Shown: positions 20,101 to 30,536, counted from the stretch's first letter. The stretch: 64,000 bases of DNA from Fennellomyces sp. T-0311 (GCA_025266875.1 JALLLT010000035.1:124001-188000); one strand, 5' to 3'. Notes: generated by a model from the sequence alone, not told the origin. Program-made: numbers and translations.

Positions 20101-22111
20101 CCGAGAGCATATTCCGAATTTTGCTCGTCTTACTGCTCCATTGAATGCGTTACGTACCGCTGGCGCTTTGGATAACCTTTGGACAGAAGAACATACAACT
20201 GCATTCAACAATGTGAAACTCGCTTTACAGTCTGCGCCTGTTCTTAGCCAACCAGTGGAAGGTCTACCATACTACCTTGCTACTGATGCATCCCAATACG
20301 CGATTGGTTGTTGCCTCTACCAGATTGTGGACAATACATACCGTTACATTGGTTTCATGGCACGTTCTTTGAACAAAGCAGAACAAGCATACAGTACTAC
20401 AAAAAGAGAGCTACTTTGCATATGTTACGGTTTAGTGAAGTTCCATCAGTTCACGTGGCAGCAAAAGCTTACAGTGATGTGTGATCACAAAAGTTTGCAA
20501 TATCTCCATACACAACCGATTGCTTCACCGATGATGATCAACTGGATGGATATCATTTGCGGTTATAACTTTGACGTCGTGCATATACCTGGCATTCGCA
20601 ATATTCTGCCAGATGCTCTTAGCCGTCTCTTCCCGTCAAACGCGCTGGAAGGGGGTAATAATCCAGATAATCAGCATGATCACGCGCGTTCTCCTTATTT
20701 GGGCGATCTCATCTCGTCACGGAAAAGAAAGAATTTCGGTACTTCTTCTTCCAACTCTACTCATGCTCAACGCGCTGCTGACATTGTCGACTATATCACT
20801 CCACCAGAGGAAGCACGTAGTAACTTACTGCTACAAGCACATCTCAATGGACACTTTGGTACTGACGCCATCGTACACGAGTTGCATAGCCAAGGTTTTC
20901 ACTGGAAAAACATCAAGCAAGACGCACTCAACACGGTAGCCAAATGCCCTGAATGTCAAATGTTCAATATTGGCAAACACGGATACTCACCTTTGCGACG
21001 TATTACCGCTGACAACGTTGGAGATCACTGGGCAATAGACCTAGCTGAAATGTCCATGACAACGTCACAGGGTAACAACTACATACTCGTAATGGTCGAT
21101 ATCTTCTCACGTTTCTGCATTCTGCGTGCAATTCCAGATAAATCGGCACTGACCATTGCAAAACAACTCGTCGACGTATTCAACCTTGTTGGATGGCCTA
21201 AAGTCCTGCAATCGGACAATGGTACCGAGTTTGTGAATGAACTTGTGCGTCTGGTGGTCGAACACTCCGGAATCGATCGTCGTTTGGTCACACCATATCA
21301 TCCTCGCGCAAATGGGGTTGCCGAGAAATGGGTGCACACGACAAAGTCTGTAATCGTCAAGAGGTTGCAAGGGAGAAAGATGGATTGGGACCTGTTCCTT
21401 TCCAGTGCACAACTGAGCATCAACAGCAAGCATGCCAAGCTGCACGGATCCCGACCATTCTCACTGATGTTTGCAAGACAGCCGAACTTTTGGCAAGATT
21501 ATACCGGAACCGACTCTGGGGACATGAAAGCTGCTCGCACTTCTGATCGTAGATTGGAAGAGATGGAGAAGGTAGTAATACCGGCCATAGCTGAGCGCGT
21601 CAAAGCCCTACACGATGCTCAAGACGAGAAGTTCAACAAGAACAATCGCATTCTTCCTGAATTTCCAGTTGGTAGTAAGGTCATGATTATGAATGTTAAC
21701 CGGAAGTCCAAGACGGATGCCCGTTATGAAGGTCCTTACACCGTGCATGGCAGACGATCTGGAAAAAGCGGACCTTATGTTCTCACTGATGAGACAGGGG
21801 CGCTGTTGGCGCGGGATATTCCACCTTCCCACATCAAACTGATCTCACAAGACACTGTCGCATCTGGCGAAGACTTTTACGAGATTCAAAATATTGTGGA
21901 TCATGAGGGTCGAAATGGTAATTACAAGTACCGGGTTCGCTGGAAAGGCTACACAGCCAAGGATGACACATGGGAACCTCCAGAGCACTTCAACGACCGT
22001 ACGCTGATTGAGAAATATTGGCAGCGTCGTCAACCCGACCAGCAGAAACGCAAACGAGCAGCTAATCCAACACGCCGCTCTACTCGTTCTACGAAACGAA
22101 GACGTACTTAG
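17117..22111 (+). CDS. Gag-Pol polyprotein of the Ty3/Gypsy chromovirus
   Basis: 1664 residues from MSQQSNVTTPV; an ATG at 17033 in the same frame lies inside the LTR and is not used. Order: capsid-type Gag (LFNLRMNRDESVERYTDRFH), zinc knuckle CYKCSMPWSRGHTC (about residue 457), protease with DCGAT in place of the usual D[ST]G (about 590), reverse transcriptase with SYADDIVCWG (about 906), RNase H (LATDASQYAIGCCLYQ, about 1053), integrase zinc-binding HHCC and catalytic WAIDLAE, SDNGTEF and NGVAEKW, then a C-terminal chromodomain (YRVRWKGYTAKDDTWEPPEH) and basic tail. There is no internal stop or frameshift. The chromodomain would direct integration to marked chromatin. Confidence 0.95.
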   Translation: MSQQSNVTTPVGSAQGSPAGSPAGSVASTPIQVMTPPSPTPEISIPNGQEDMVMSEVRSLGSAPPAVGSVQDPMHRSMLGSDGHAGSAVSMSPLKVSHLAIQRATENMSLLGRRLAQEQLAENEFNTVLAQYELASRGLNALMSGHQQILQSQSPSASASVSVERPSGTSRSSIVPADLPLLQWTGNIFDKSRTTFSSVQECLDRFEDIVESYSQDLDSSWCRLLPRMLSPDQRSWFVDHLKPHGHLPWAFAKKTIISKYGIQDAERQAQATQALFNLRMNRDESVERYTDRFHKIRREAGLEDSRVVAALFVNSLLPELSQHVSLGQAHLPADRRESTDQAANLARTLYSKVVLSRHDPRVAALEASVNLASSSSSAGGSGSSGAGGSPKAKDKKKAADSKFCRLHGKGKHSTDECRQVASLRTNGTSGGKVSKHSGSSSSSSVSSSGSASSSGKKCYKCSMPWSRGHTCSPVNHMAIRSATRTLSETDNTPPVTPTSRRTTAAPTPPTGSGTPVSTDPSSLPPTAVTTAMDTSAAPPSEDIDMTELEDALNDACSDCKSSRDFTRRTYRNTKAFYTCVTIQKRNCFAFVDCGATFSAITPSFCSLLGLSVVPATGKIGMAAPGLGIERVGTTQIKLEHNGYIADAHTFEVMDINADADISIGADLMTSIGIYMKGLAHCWHKSSRPLPPPPVTLLKANDAPAGTPEEHSQFLAAIQPLLDENANIPADSYCPIPEAVVELHTPEGKVVNRRQYRLPNNIIPALREHIQKWLDDGVIQKAPPGCTWNSPLTFTPKRDSAGNIKGIRPCLDIRGVNASLTNDDKYPLPLIKDIYKKIGNAPYLSVLDVQAAFHSLLIREDHRHKTCFTFDDKQYCFVRSPFGIKHVSSVWMRVLHTVTDGLEGVVSYADDIVCWGNTYEQHLERVQKLIRRLTEFNLRINIDKAQFHQRCVNLLGYCIQDGMIAPDPRKVSNVMEWEQPKTGRDVMSFLGLAGFFREHIPNFARLTAPLNALRTAGALDNLWTEEHTTAFNNVKLALQSAPVLSQPVEGLPYYLATDASQYAIGCCLYQIVDNTYRYIGFMARSLNKAEQAYSTTKRELLCICYGLVKFHQFTWQQKLTVMCDHKSLQYLHTQPIASPMMINWMDIICGYNFDVVHIPGIRNILPDALSRLFPSNALEGGNNPDNQHDHARSPYLGDLISSRKRKNFGTSSSNSTHAQRAADIVDYITPPEEARSNLLLQAHLNGHFGTDAIVHELHSQGFHWKNIKQDALNTVAKCPECQMFNIGKHGYSPLRRITADNVGDHWAIDLAEMSMTTSQGNNYILVMVDIFSRFCILRAIPDKSALTIAKQLVDVFNLVGWPKVLQSDNGTEFVNELVRLVVEHSGIDRRLVTPYHPRANGVAEKWVHTTKSVIVKRLQGRKMDWDLFLSSAQLSINSKHAKLHGSRPFSLMFARQPNFWQDYTGTDSGDMKAARTSDRRLEEMEKVVIPAIAERVKALHDAQDEKFNKNNRILPEFPVGSKVMIMNVNRKSKTDARYEGPYTVHGRRSGKSGPYVLTDETGALLARDIPPSHIKLISQDTVASGEDFYEIQNIVDHEGRNGNYKYRVRWKGYTAKDDTWEPPEHFNDRTLIEKYWQRRQPDQQKRKRAANPTRRSTRSTKRRRT

Positions 22112-22220
22112 GTTGTCTTTTCTCAAGCACTTTTCTCCCACTGGGTTTTCACTGAGTTTTTCAAGACTACACCTATACCACAAGTACTTTATATCAGCTT
22201 ATCTTACCGGTTGATCCAAC

Positions 22221-22234
22221 CTGGAAGGGGGTAA
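22221..22234 (+). other. Polypurine tract of the chromovirus
   Basis: CTGGAAGGGGGTAA immediately before the 3' LTR start TGTTGT; primes plus-strand DNA synthesis in LTR elements. Confidence 0.7.
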
Positions 22235-22649
22235 TGTTGTATCCAACATGAACATAATCACTGATCAGTATCTCGGAACGGTTATCTCTCACTTTCCTTT
22301 TTGGTAAAACTCACTCATGCAGACATATCTTCCATATCCGGCATATTGTCATAGACGTTATCATGAACGCGTGTCAACAGCTATCACTTAGCTTATCGTT
22401 ATCCGTTATGGACCGGCTCCATAACGATAGACATCACTCGTTTCTCAATAACACCCCAACATGACATACGTAATGGATATACAGGTATAATCATGATATG
22501 ACCTTGGATAACATCGGCAATAGGAAGTCCCATCCATGATAAGCATTTAATATAAATAGAGCGAACTCTTCATCAATAAACTACAGTTTTCTGAGTCTCG
22601 TTGACTTCTATTGTCCCTTTTCGATACTCGCTACTTCGCTCTTATCTCA
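22235..22649 (+). repeat. 3' LTR of the Gypsy chromovirus
   Basis: Same length as the 5' LTR and identical by eye except one base near 22518. Followed by the AACCC duplication. Confidence 0.95.
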
Positions 22650-22654
22650 AACCC

Positions 22655-23280
22655 CAATTCTTGGAGTTTTGTCATTACCTTCAAGGTATGCTGACGTGTC
22701 GTCGATGCATCCTTGCCAATGACCAAAAAGTCGTCGAGATAAACGGAGAGGCAGATTCCCTGACGCCATGCCCAACGTATGACTGGTCAAAGAACCTTTG
22801 TTTGTACCATGGGGCTGAGTGCGAGCCCGAAAGGTAAAACGCGCCATTGGTAAAGTTGGTGTGACCGGTCTGCAAATTGAAGATATTTGCATGAACTGGG
22901 ATGAATCAGCTGGTGCATGAAACAGTCCTTGAGATCGATGCTGGTGGCGTAGTCATTCAGGTTGATCAAGTTGCATACCATCTTCAAGGTTTCCATCTTG
23001 AAAGGTTGGCAGTGCAAAAACTGGTTGAGTGGCCGAAGATTCAGAACGGGCCTCAGGCCGCCTGTCTTCTTGGGCACTATGAAGAGCTGCGATCGGAAGC
23101 TGAGAGTGTCGGGAGGAATTTTTTCGATGGCATGTTTCGATAAAAGCTGCGAAATTTCCTTGTCGATTGCCTGTTCCTTGTCATGCGATTGGGGAAAACG
23201 TGGTACATGTGGGTCGTTGGTCAGTGGTGGTGGGTGGGCAAATGGAATTTTGAAGCCATGGCAAACAATTTGACGAACCC
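22655..23280 (-). pseudogene. DIRS reverse transcriptase N-terminal half
   Basis: Reads FKIPFAHPPPL, then IVPKKTGGLRPVLNLRPLNQ, DYATSIDLKDCFMHQLIHPS, WRVLPFGLALSPMVQTKVL and the active-site box VYLDDFLVIGK. These are the RT motifs of the DIRS/Ngaro lineage. One in-frame stop follows QTKVL and others lie near 23280. The frame is cut by the Gypsy insertion shortly after TKLQELG and resumes at 16651. Confidence 0.78.
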
Positions 23281-23334
23281 AGTGATCGCTCGTTAGTCAC
23301 CACCATGCAGGCTGAAAGAAAGAGACACGCCCTC

Positions 23335-24183
23335 CTACTGGGATGTCGCGTTTGATTTGTTGTTGTCGCGATGAGGAGGGCCCAAGCGAAAATCCTTCTT
23401 TGGTCCAGTGTAGCCCCCTTTGGGTTTGTTGCAGTCAGGTGATGGTTCCTCATCTGGCCAGTTGGTGCGAGGGGAATGTGCCTTTCCCTTCTTGTGCCTC
23501 GTGAAGTGTCTGCCAGTTTGTTGTACCACATTGGCCAATTTGACATGGTCAACAAACTCACGTAGGTCCAAAAGTGGACGTGAACCTGTGTCCTGTAGTC
23601 AGGGTGCCTGGCTTTAGATAACGGCAGCTTTAAACATGTTGTCGATGCAGAGTTGGGTGATGTGGGAAGCTGTGTCCAACAATAATTCGTGTACGACATT
23701 GGCGAACTCAAGGGCGTCGTGCTTCGAGACATGGTCGTCGCAGATAACAGCATGTACGAACTGGTCGATTGGCCGGGTAATGCCAGATAGACGAAATTGA
23801 ATATCGGAAAGTTGATTATCGAAACACTTGGCTGTGGGGTTGACATTGACATGGTTGAGATGTGGGGGCGTGTATTCTCGATCCACATTGCAAGGACAAA
23901 TAGCCAAAAAACGACGGCGTTCCACCTCAGGTAAAGGGGTGCGAAAAAAGTCTTTCTCCACGCCCGGGAGAGCCTGAGTAAACGCGGGATACGGGTGAAA
24001 GTCGGCGTCCATGGAGCATTCAGAAATGGCAGCATCATGTAGATGAGGTGCACAAGTCTCCAAGGATTCGATGCGTCGTAAGAGAGCTACCGCTCATGGT
24101 GGTGCTGGTTCAGCCGGGGCTGGCTGTTGGTTGACCAGTGGGGTTGGTTGCTGGGGTGGTGGCGTTTGATCATTACCAGACAT
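23335..24183 (-). pseudogene. DIRS gag-like gene, broken
   Basis: Starts MSGNDQTPPPQQPTPLVNQQ at 24183; after PAPAEPAPP an in-frame TGA occurs near 24095 and the same frame continues AVALLRRIESLETCAPHL. The following part (FRTPLPEVERRRFLAICPC, IQFRLSGITRPIDQFVHAVI) resembles the gag-like proteins of fungal DIRS elements. A TAA ends this block near 23614 and the rest (DLREFVDHVKLANVVQQTG, basic glycine/proline-rich tail) is in another frame. Confidence 0.6.
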
Positions 24184-24234
24184 CTCATGTGGGTACGTCG
24201 GTTGTATACCAGGAGCGAACTCTCTCGAGAGAAA

Positions 24235-24341
24235 AGATGATGTAGTTTATTGTATACTGTAACGCATATTTATTTTCTCTCGAATAAAAATGGAAAGATG
24301 GTAACACAATCACTGGATCCACCACTCAACGAAGAATAATG
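24235..24341 (-). repeat. Right inverted terminal repeat of the DIRS element
   Basis: 24235-24321 is the inverted copy of the left terminus; 24322-24341 (ACTCAACGAAGAATAATG) is the right outer extension mirrored in the internal complementary region. Confidence 0.85.
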
Positions 24342-25242
24342 GGATAAAACAGGTACGTCTATTTGCACCCCCCCTCATACCCCCAGTCACGGCCCGGTCT
24401 GGACTAGTACTCAGATTCCATGCACCCCCTGCCTTCGTTGTATGAGGTGGTTATGCTAAACAAAAGGTGTGAGATGCAACCTTAAAAAATAAGACAATTT
24501 GTATAACTTTAACGAATGTACACACCCAGAGACGCGCATTCCCAGTTTGAAAATTTGTTTATATAAACATATAGAAGATGCAAACTGCCTTTTTCGGATG
24601 TGTTTGTTTGTAACCTGGTGACGCAGTGCAACGGGTGATTGTTTTAGAAAAGGAAGGGCAACGACGGTGCCAGTGTCAAAATCATTTACGATGGCAACAA
24701 AAAAAGTTTTGTGTCAAAAATCGTTTATTTGAAATATTGCTGGCATCAACGTAAAAATCACTGTTCTATTCTATCTATGAGCGTAATACTCCTTGGTTAT
24801 GATTCGATGGTACCATCAGAAGGGCTAAATACGCGTTGACAAGATATTAGTAAAAAGACAATATAAAATGGTGGTCTGAGGCGGTCCAAAGACCTTAGCT
24901 TCAACACGGCCGTGAGGTTTGCTCTTCCAGCTACAGAATAGTTCTCAGTAATCTGTATCCTAACAGTGAACAACTGTCGATGGGCACACGTACCTTTCAA
25001 TAGTGAAACCTATGAATAAAAGTTATACTAGCTTTTCACCAACACTTACCTGAATTTAGTACTCTGACTCGTGGAGGAATAAGGAGTGCTACGAGTATCT
25101 GTTGAGTTAGAAGATTTTTACAGAGAGAAAAGTATGAGAGCAACTTACTTTTTTGAATGGAAAAAGAGAGAGAAAAAGGAGTGCTGGCTCCGTAACACTC
25201 TAAAATTTTTATTTATATCCTTTTCTTACCCGAACTCAATCA
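24342..25242. other. Non-coding stretch between DIRS element and transposase-like gene
   Basis: No gene. It has C-rich and AT-rich patches and probably includes the undefined left end and promoter of the next element. CACTGTTCTA occurs twice (about 24761 and 25249). No terminal inverted repeat could be matched with the far side. Confidence 0.4.
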
Positions 25243-28200
25243 CCATGTCACTGTTCTAATTCTCATCGAAACCAACTCGATCCACTGCTCCATTTGAGAG
25301 ATTCGAGTGCCTTTGCGGTGGCACCTATACCAAGAAGAACTACTCTAGTCATCGCGAAACACGAAAGCACTTACGCTATGTTGCTCTTCATCCGCAGTAC
25401 AGAGAACCTGATTGGTGGACAGATCGACGATCGCAACAAATTCATTACAACGATGTCGATTATTCTGATCCATATGATGCAGACAATGATCAGGCTCTTG
25501 ATTCCGACACGGATTCAGATGATTGTGAAAGTGACGATGAAAGGCTGCCATATATGCATCGAGAGGTTCCTGTCGGTGTTGATTTGGATCATGTTCTCGA
25601 TGATTCTTCCGACAACGAAACCATCGATAGTGATGATGCTGCGGCCGATGAGCCTCCTACCAACCCCAATAGTGATACATATATGACCGGCGAAACTGCT
25701 ATGATGTCCATTGAGGCTGCATATGGTCGACAAAGCAACCCGTTTATCCGTTTAAGGATGAGCTTCACTTTGTCTTATGGGCTAATTTTAATGGAGACGA
25801 TCGGCTAAGCTCTCGCGAAGACAAACGTAAAGCCCTTGGCCTGGTACGCGCCGTCGTCAAACTTGTACGGCAAAACCCGGACCTGGAAGTGCCAACAACG
25901 AATGAGATCACGAATGGATGGCAGGCCAAGAGCAACAAGATTCCTTCCATCCCAATGACTACTATTCCGAAAAGCATCTCTGTTAGCACCACAGGCAGCG
26001 ATAACGTAACAGAGCTAAATGTCATCTTGGGGATGTATAAGCCGTCGGATATACCCAAGTTCTTGAATGCCAACCCACGACTTTCGAGCAAACTTAGTGC
26101 CTTACTGGAATATACTGACAATGATGACGTGCGAACCTCGTTGACTCAAGGTGAAAAATGGCGTACCTGTCCCTTGTTCCAACACCCAATGGTGACAAGC
26201 AGGACAGGGCATACATTCTGGGTAGGAGATTTCGTCGCCTGGGGAGCTAGATGCGGCCAATTATACAGATTGTCGTCCTTCTTTCTGTATCGTGGTGTGA
26301 TCAAGGCCAAAGCTCATAGAGCATACTACTTCGTCGACTCCAGCCTTACTCAGACTATCGATGGCAAAGGCATTACTTTAAGCTATCTCGGCGCGAGCAA
26401 CCCCGGCGAATGGATCGATGTTGATGAACTGGTACGCAACATGGGAAACAAATGGCTTCAAGACAGCAGGATCATTCTTTGACATGACGATGATATGATC
26501 CCTCCCGAGTTCGCAAGCGAAGAGAACCTTCCGTGTCTACGACTTAGAAAGCGATACCAGGAGCAGATCAACAATAACATGGCTGTAACGGTAGTACCAT
26601 TGAACTTGTTTACGCACGACACCAGTGGAAACAGCACAAAAAAATGGAACAAAGTTGAAAGTTGGTCGATGGTTCCTGCTGCTCTTCCACTATCTGAACG
26701 TAACAAGCGCGAAAACACTTTTCCGATATGTCTTCACAACCGTCTCACCGCGGTCGAAATGCTACCTGATATCGTGAATGATCTGAAAGCACTCGAAAAG
26801 GGGGTTATCATGCATGACTCTGAAGCGAACATGTCCGTCCTCGTTGTTGCGCCATTGAACATGATCATTGGTGACAATCCTTTGCATGCCGAACTTGCTT
26901 CTAACAAAGGAACAAATGCCACTTTCCCTTGTCGAAAATGCTACTTCAAGAAAAGCGGCCCACAGGAGAGCACTTCGACCAAACAGCACCATGGCGCACC
27001 TCACCGTGATCCTGTCCACGTTGCCTTCTTCCTTGCCAACATAAGATTGCCCACTGGTTGTGGTGTCGAACTTTTCGACGGCACAACGGAACACGATCTT
27101 AGTAAACTGGGTTACAAGGAGCAAGGTTCAGGTTCTCTACTCGAGCTTGAAGCATTCGATATCACAAGAGATCTTCCAGTCGAAGCTCTTCACTGCCTCA
27201 TGTTAGGAGTTACCAAGTATCTCGTCAACGATCTATGCGACTTCCTCAGTGCTAGCGAAAAACGGACTCTGGAAGCACGTTTACGCCACTATAACTCCAA
27301 AGGTTATGCTCGAGCAATGACAAGTAATTTACAACTACAAGGATTGTTTGTTGGGCGCGACTACAAGACATTTGCACAGCAGCTGCCACTTATACTGGAT
27401 GATCTTGTCGATGGTGCATGGCCCACTATGCCTAACCAACGGAAGTCAATCATGACGGCACTATGCTCCTGTTTCCATTCACAAGGAGAGTTACTTTCCT
27501 TGTTATATATGGCCGAAATCCCTAGTGACTTCGACAAGTACAAACGCCTTATACGTACGACGGTTGACAAGTTATGTGATGATGTGAATGCAGTCGATGC
27601 AGCTCTCCTTGGAAGACATAAAAACAGAAAAGGTGGACGTCTAGGCAACAGACCAAAACTCCACCTACTTCACCATGTATGCGAGGACATCAACCAGTTT
27701 GCATCAATTATCCATTTCGAGGCAGAAAAAGGCGAACAATTCAATAAGTTCATTCATGAACGAATTTTCCACACGAATCGCCATTCCATATCTGTGGATG
27801 TACTTCGTCTCTTTGGCCATCACACCATTTTCCGGCATATCGTTGAGAACGGTTCATGGCTTACTGCAACTGAAGAACGTACGACTGGGGGCCCTGGTAT
27901 TATCGAGCACCTCAACGAGAACCCAGTTTTCAAAGCAGCATTCATGGGAGGAAGCCAGGAGTTCACAGAGAATAACCAGTCATCTCAGAAGCTGAAAGTT
28001 GGCCTGTGTGGTTTCTTTACCGAGACAATGGAGAACGGTACTCGTTCGTCATTCCTTGTCCGTGTTGTGGGTATCACAAAAGAGAACGTTCGGTTCAATG
28101 TGTACCAATTTGTGGATCTCTCGTCTTGCGCCAATGCCAACAACCCCCAATCTATTATAAATAGATATGGTACTGACTTCGGTCAGTCCATATTCTATCA

Positions 28201-28800
28201 TGCTTACAAGTCCTCTAGAGGGTATGCTGTTGTCAAGAAGAAGCCTCAGACTCCAAGACCAATTCCAATTGAATCAATTTCTTTGGAAGAGGTCATTGAT
28301 CTTCAAGTGGCACGCATCTGCAACAACCAGGACGAGTTTATAGTCAATCCGAGCAAATTTGGTACACTTTGGAGACTGTTTGTCATATTCTCGACATACA
28401 CCATCATCCATGGTTACATGCTTTTCCTTAGTCCTTGTTTATATCCGTTGTTATTGCGACATCAACAACCGTACAGTTATCGATTGCCTTATTTGCTTGC
28501 ATGTGCAACCTTGATCTGGCTTTACCGATCATGCAGGACAACTCCATTAACTAAGGCTCAGTATGACCTTCGGCCTCGTTAACATTAGACGGCAAGGTCG
28601 TTAGAGACTCGGCGATAACATGGATCTTTGGACTATTAGACAAAAGTATTCATCTTCTCCATCCTGACTCATCAGCATTATAAATAGAGAGTAGTTTTCC
28701 TCAATAAAACATTATCTTATTTTGGTCTCGTCTTTCGAAAGCCTTTTTCTCATTAAGCGATACCACACTGTTAACTTTGCCAAGTACTCCTTTCATATAA
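25243..28800 (+). pseudogene. Plavaka/Tnp2-like fungal DNA transposase, broken
   Basis: Starts MSLF at 25243 but the next codon is TAA; the frame continues to a zinc-finger-like start CLCGGTYTKKNYSSHRETRK and an acidic region. A frameshift lies near 25745 (CCGTTTATCCGTTTAAGG), then ELHFVLWANFNGDDRLSSRE onward is in another frame. An in-frame TGA follows DSRIIL (26480-26482). The main core (26495-28380) has CRKCYF, ITRDLPVEALHCLMLGVTKY, NRPKLHLLHHVCEDINQFAS and HERIFHTNRHSISVDVLRLF, which matches the DTPVEILH and NHLAPSRDI blocks of the CACTA-related Plavaka/Tnp2-type proteins of fungi. A solo LTR interrupts the last codons; removing it gives LTLPSTPFI-stop at 28800. Superfamily assignment is by motif memory. 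Confidence 0.65.
28381..28767 (+). repeat. Solo LTR with 5-bp target duplication
   Basis: 387 bp, begins TGTCATATTC and ends ATACCACA, flanked by CTGTT on both sides (28376-28380 and 28768-28772). It contains TATAAATAG followed by AATAAA, typical of the U3-R part of LTRs. It inserted in the 3' end of the transposase-like gene and has since lost its internal region by LTR-LTR recombination. Confidence 0.88.
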
Positions 28801-29295
28801 TTATGCGCATTATATTATATATTCGCTTTTCCTTGAAAAGTCCAATTCCAAGGACATACTTTTTTTGTTGGCAGCTTGATCTCGCTTAACGAGTTTTTCA
28901 GCTTGTAAATTTTGACTTAACCAATTTTAGCTGTCGTGGTGGGACAGTTGATGACAAAAATGGTTCAGCTGCAGCCTCCAGACAAATAGACAGGTCTCTC
29001 AGCGCTCTGTTCCATGTTATGAACTTTAATTTTTAAAATCGTGCAAGATTATTGAGTAAAAAGGAGGGCCACAATGGGTCTATACCTTTTTTATCGATTC
29101 GCGTCTCCAGGTGTGTAGACTTAAATATCACTGAAAAACTTTAAACAGGAACGACACGCTTTTGGCAATATTATAACGCTTAGCACAATACTATAGATAT
29201 AAGTGACAGGAGTATAGAAAAAGTACCCATATTAGAAAAATAAAGCCGCCCTCTGGTCTTATCACTCCACAAGTTTTCACTAATCTCTTAACGCA
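28801..29295. other. AT-rich flank before the second MULE
   Basis: No gene seen. It probably contains the left terminus and promoter of the decayed MULE, but no inverted partner could be matched with the region after 41500. Confidence 0.35.
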
Positions 29296-30536
29296 ATGTT
29301 GAAATTTACCAACGCAATCCCTGAAGAACTTCGTAAGACTTGGAATAGTCATACCGAAGCCAAGAACGAGATCCGCGAATGGGCTAGACAGCAGAAAATA
29401 TTTTTGTCAACTTTTAAAAGTACTCTCAGTGGCGAGAAAAGAAAAGTTTGTCTTGTGTGCAAGCACTATGGGGAGCCCAGGAACACGGAAGTGTACAGGG
29501 AGCCAACTCCGACTGGGAAGATCTTTGTCGCTGACAACAATGGCAAGGTTACCAAGTCCAGCAGCAAGGAAAACAAGCGTCGTAACAAGGATTCGCAGCG
29601 CATTGGATGCCCATTTACGATAACACTTTGGCCAGTGACTAAAGACAGCCAGCAATGGCGTATCATGTCCTATTACGATGGTCCTCATAATCACGGGCTT
29701 GCACAGGAAGAATCGATCTATCCAGGGTGTGTTGTGGGGTTGATAAATAGTAAGGTGAGGCAATAAAGACGAATCCTTTGAGACACAGATTTATTTCTGA
29801 AAATCAGAACAACTTACTTTCTATTATAACGATGGTTCTTTTATACTCGATCACTTCCTTCGATTCATAAGACAGATTTGCATTATAAATTCTCTTAGTC
29901 TTTCTCTTAGTACCTCTTAGTACTTCTTAGTGTCTATTAGTGTCTTTTAGTACGATCGAAGTAACGGAGTATTGACAGATCGACGCTAACAAATTTGGTA
30001 ACACGTAGGTTACATATTCTCGATTTGGACTTTTTATCGGACTTAGTCCTTGGACACCACACAGGGTTTCGCAACTTTGGCGATGATAACGACATTGTTG
30101 TCAGTATGATAAAGGGACACGCAACAAACCCTACCATTATGCCATTTCTTGCCAGCAAGAACAAAATCGTTACAGCTAAAGACGTTACAAGATTACGCCA
30201 GATGGTATTTAACAACGATCCAGACCACAAGATGTTCAAATTTATCAGCAAGCTTCAAGAAAAGGAGTATGTGGTCGAATGGCTGGCTTCACATGAAGGA
30301 GATGTGCGATTTTTGTACTCTATTTTTTTTGCGCACAAGTCAGCCATTGATCTTGCATGTCAGTTTCCAGAATCCATCTTGATGGATGCGACATACAAGA
30401 CGAACAAGCACCATATGCCATTCGTTAATGTTGTTGGCACTGGTAACGTTGGCTATCCAGCCTTGAAAACATTTGCCATGGCTGGTGGCTGGTTATCTGA
30501 GAAGAACAACACTAGCTACGAGTGGTTTGTCGGTAG
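29296..30536 (+). pseudogene. MULE transposase, 5' half (interrupted by solo LTR)
   Basis: Begins MLKFTNAIPEELRKTWNSHT. Zinc-binding FAR1-like region: VCLVCKHYGEPRN, RIGCPFTITLWPV and YYDGPHNHGL. At IYPG the frame is cut by a solo LTR; removal gives IYPGFRNFGDDNDIVVSMI in frame. The core then shows SILMDATYKTNKHHMPFVNV (first catalytic D) and SYEWFVGRL, where the chromovirus is inserted. Confidence 0.82.
29728..30061 (-). repeat. Solo LTR, minus orientation, target duplication CAGGG
   Basis: 334 bp, flanked by CAGGG (29723-29727 and 30062-30066). On the minus strand it starts TGTGGTGTCC and ends CCACAACACA, with TATAAAAG and AATAAA. It includes a short array of TACTAAGAG-like units (complement near 29895-29955). 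It is a different family from the solo LTR at 28381. Confidence 0.88.

Larger units (their letters stand above)
16657..22649 (+). mobile_element. Intact young Ty3/Gypsy chromovirus
   Basis: 5993 bp, flanked by the 5-bp target duplication AACCC (16652-16656 and 22650-22654). Both LTRs are 415 bp (16657-17071, 22235-22649), start TGTTG and end TCTCA, and differ at one base that I could find (CGGTAATAGG versus CGGCAATAGG). A polypurine tract (GGAAGGGGGTAA) lies directly before the 3' LTR. A single long open reading frame encodes Gag-Pol. It is inserted in the DIRS reverse transcriptase gene. Everything suggests recent, possibly current, activity. Confidence 0.95.
14146..24341 (-). mobile_element. 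Decayed DIRS-type tyrosine-recombinase retroelement, split by a Gypsy element
   Basis: Genes run on the minus strand in the order gag, RT/RNase H/DIRS-specific domain, tyrosine recombinase, as in DIRS elements. The termini are inverted repeats (14203-14289 and 24235-24321) with different outer extensions, and an internal region (14360-14465) equals the joined complement of both extensions. That is the circle-junction arrangement that defines DIRS. No target duplication is seen, which is expected for recombinase-mediated integration. Removing the inserted Gypsy element leaves about 4.2 kb. Several nonsense codons show it is dead. Confidence 0.88.

Noticed and set aside
23181..24053. 290-codon minus-strand frame in the DIRS gag region
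   Set aside because: The overlapping frame at 23614-24063 carries the gag-like motifs; the longer one has random composition.
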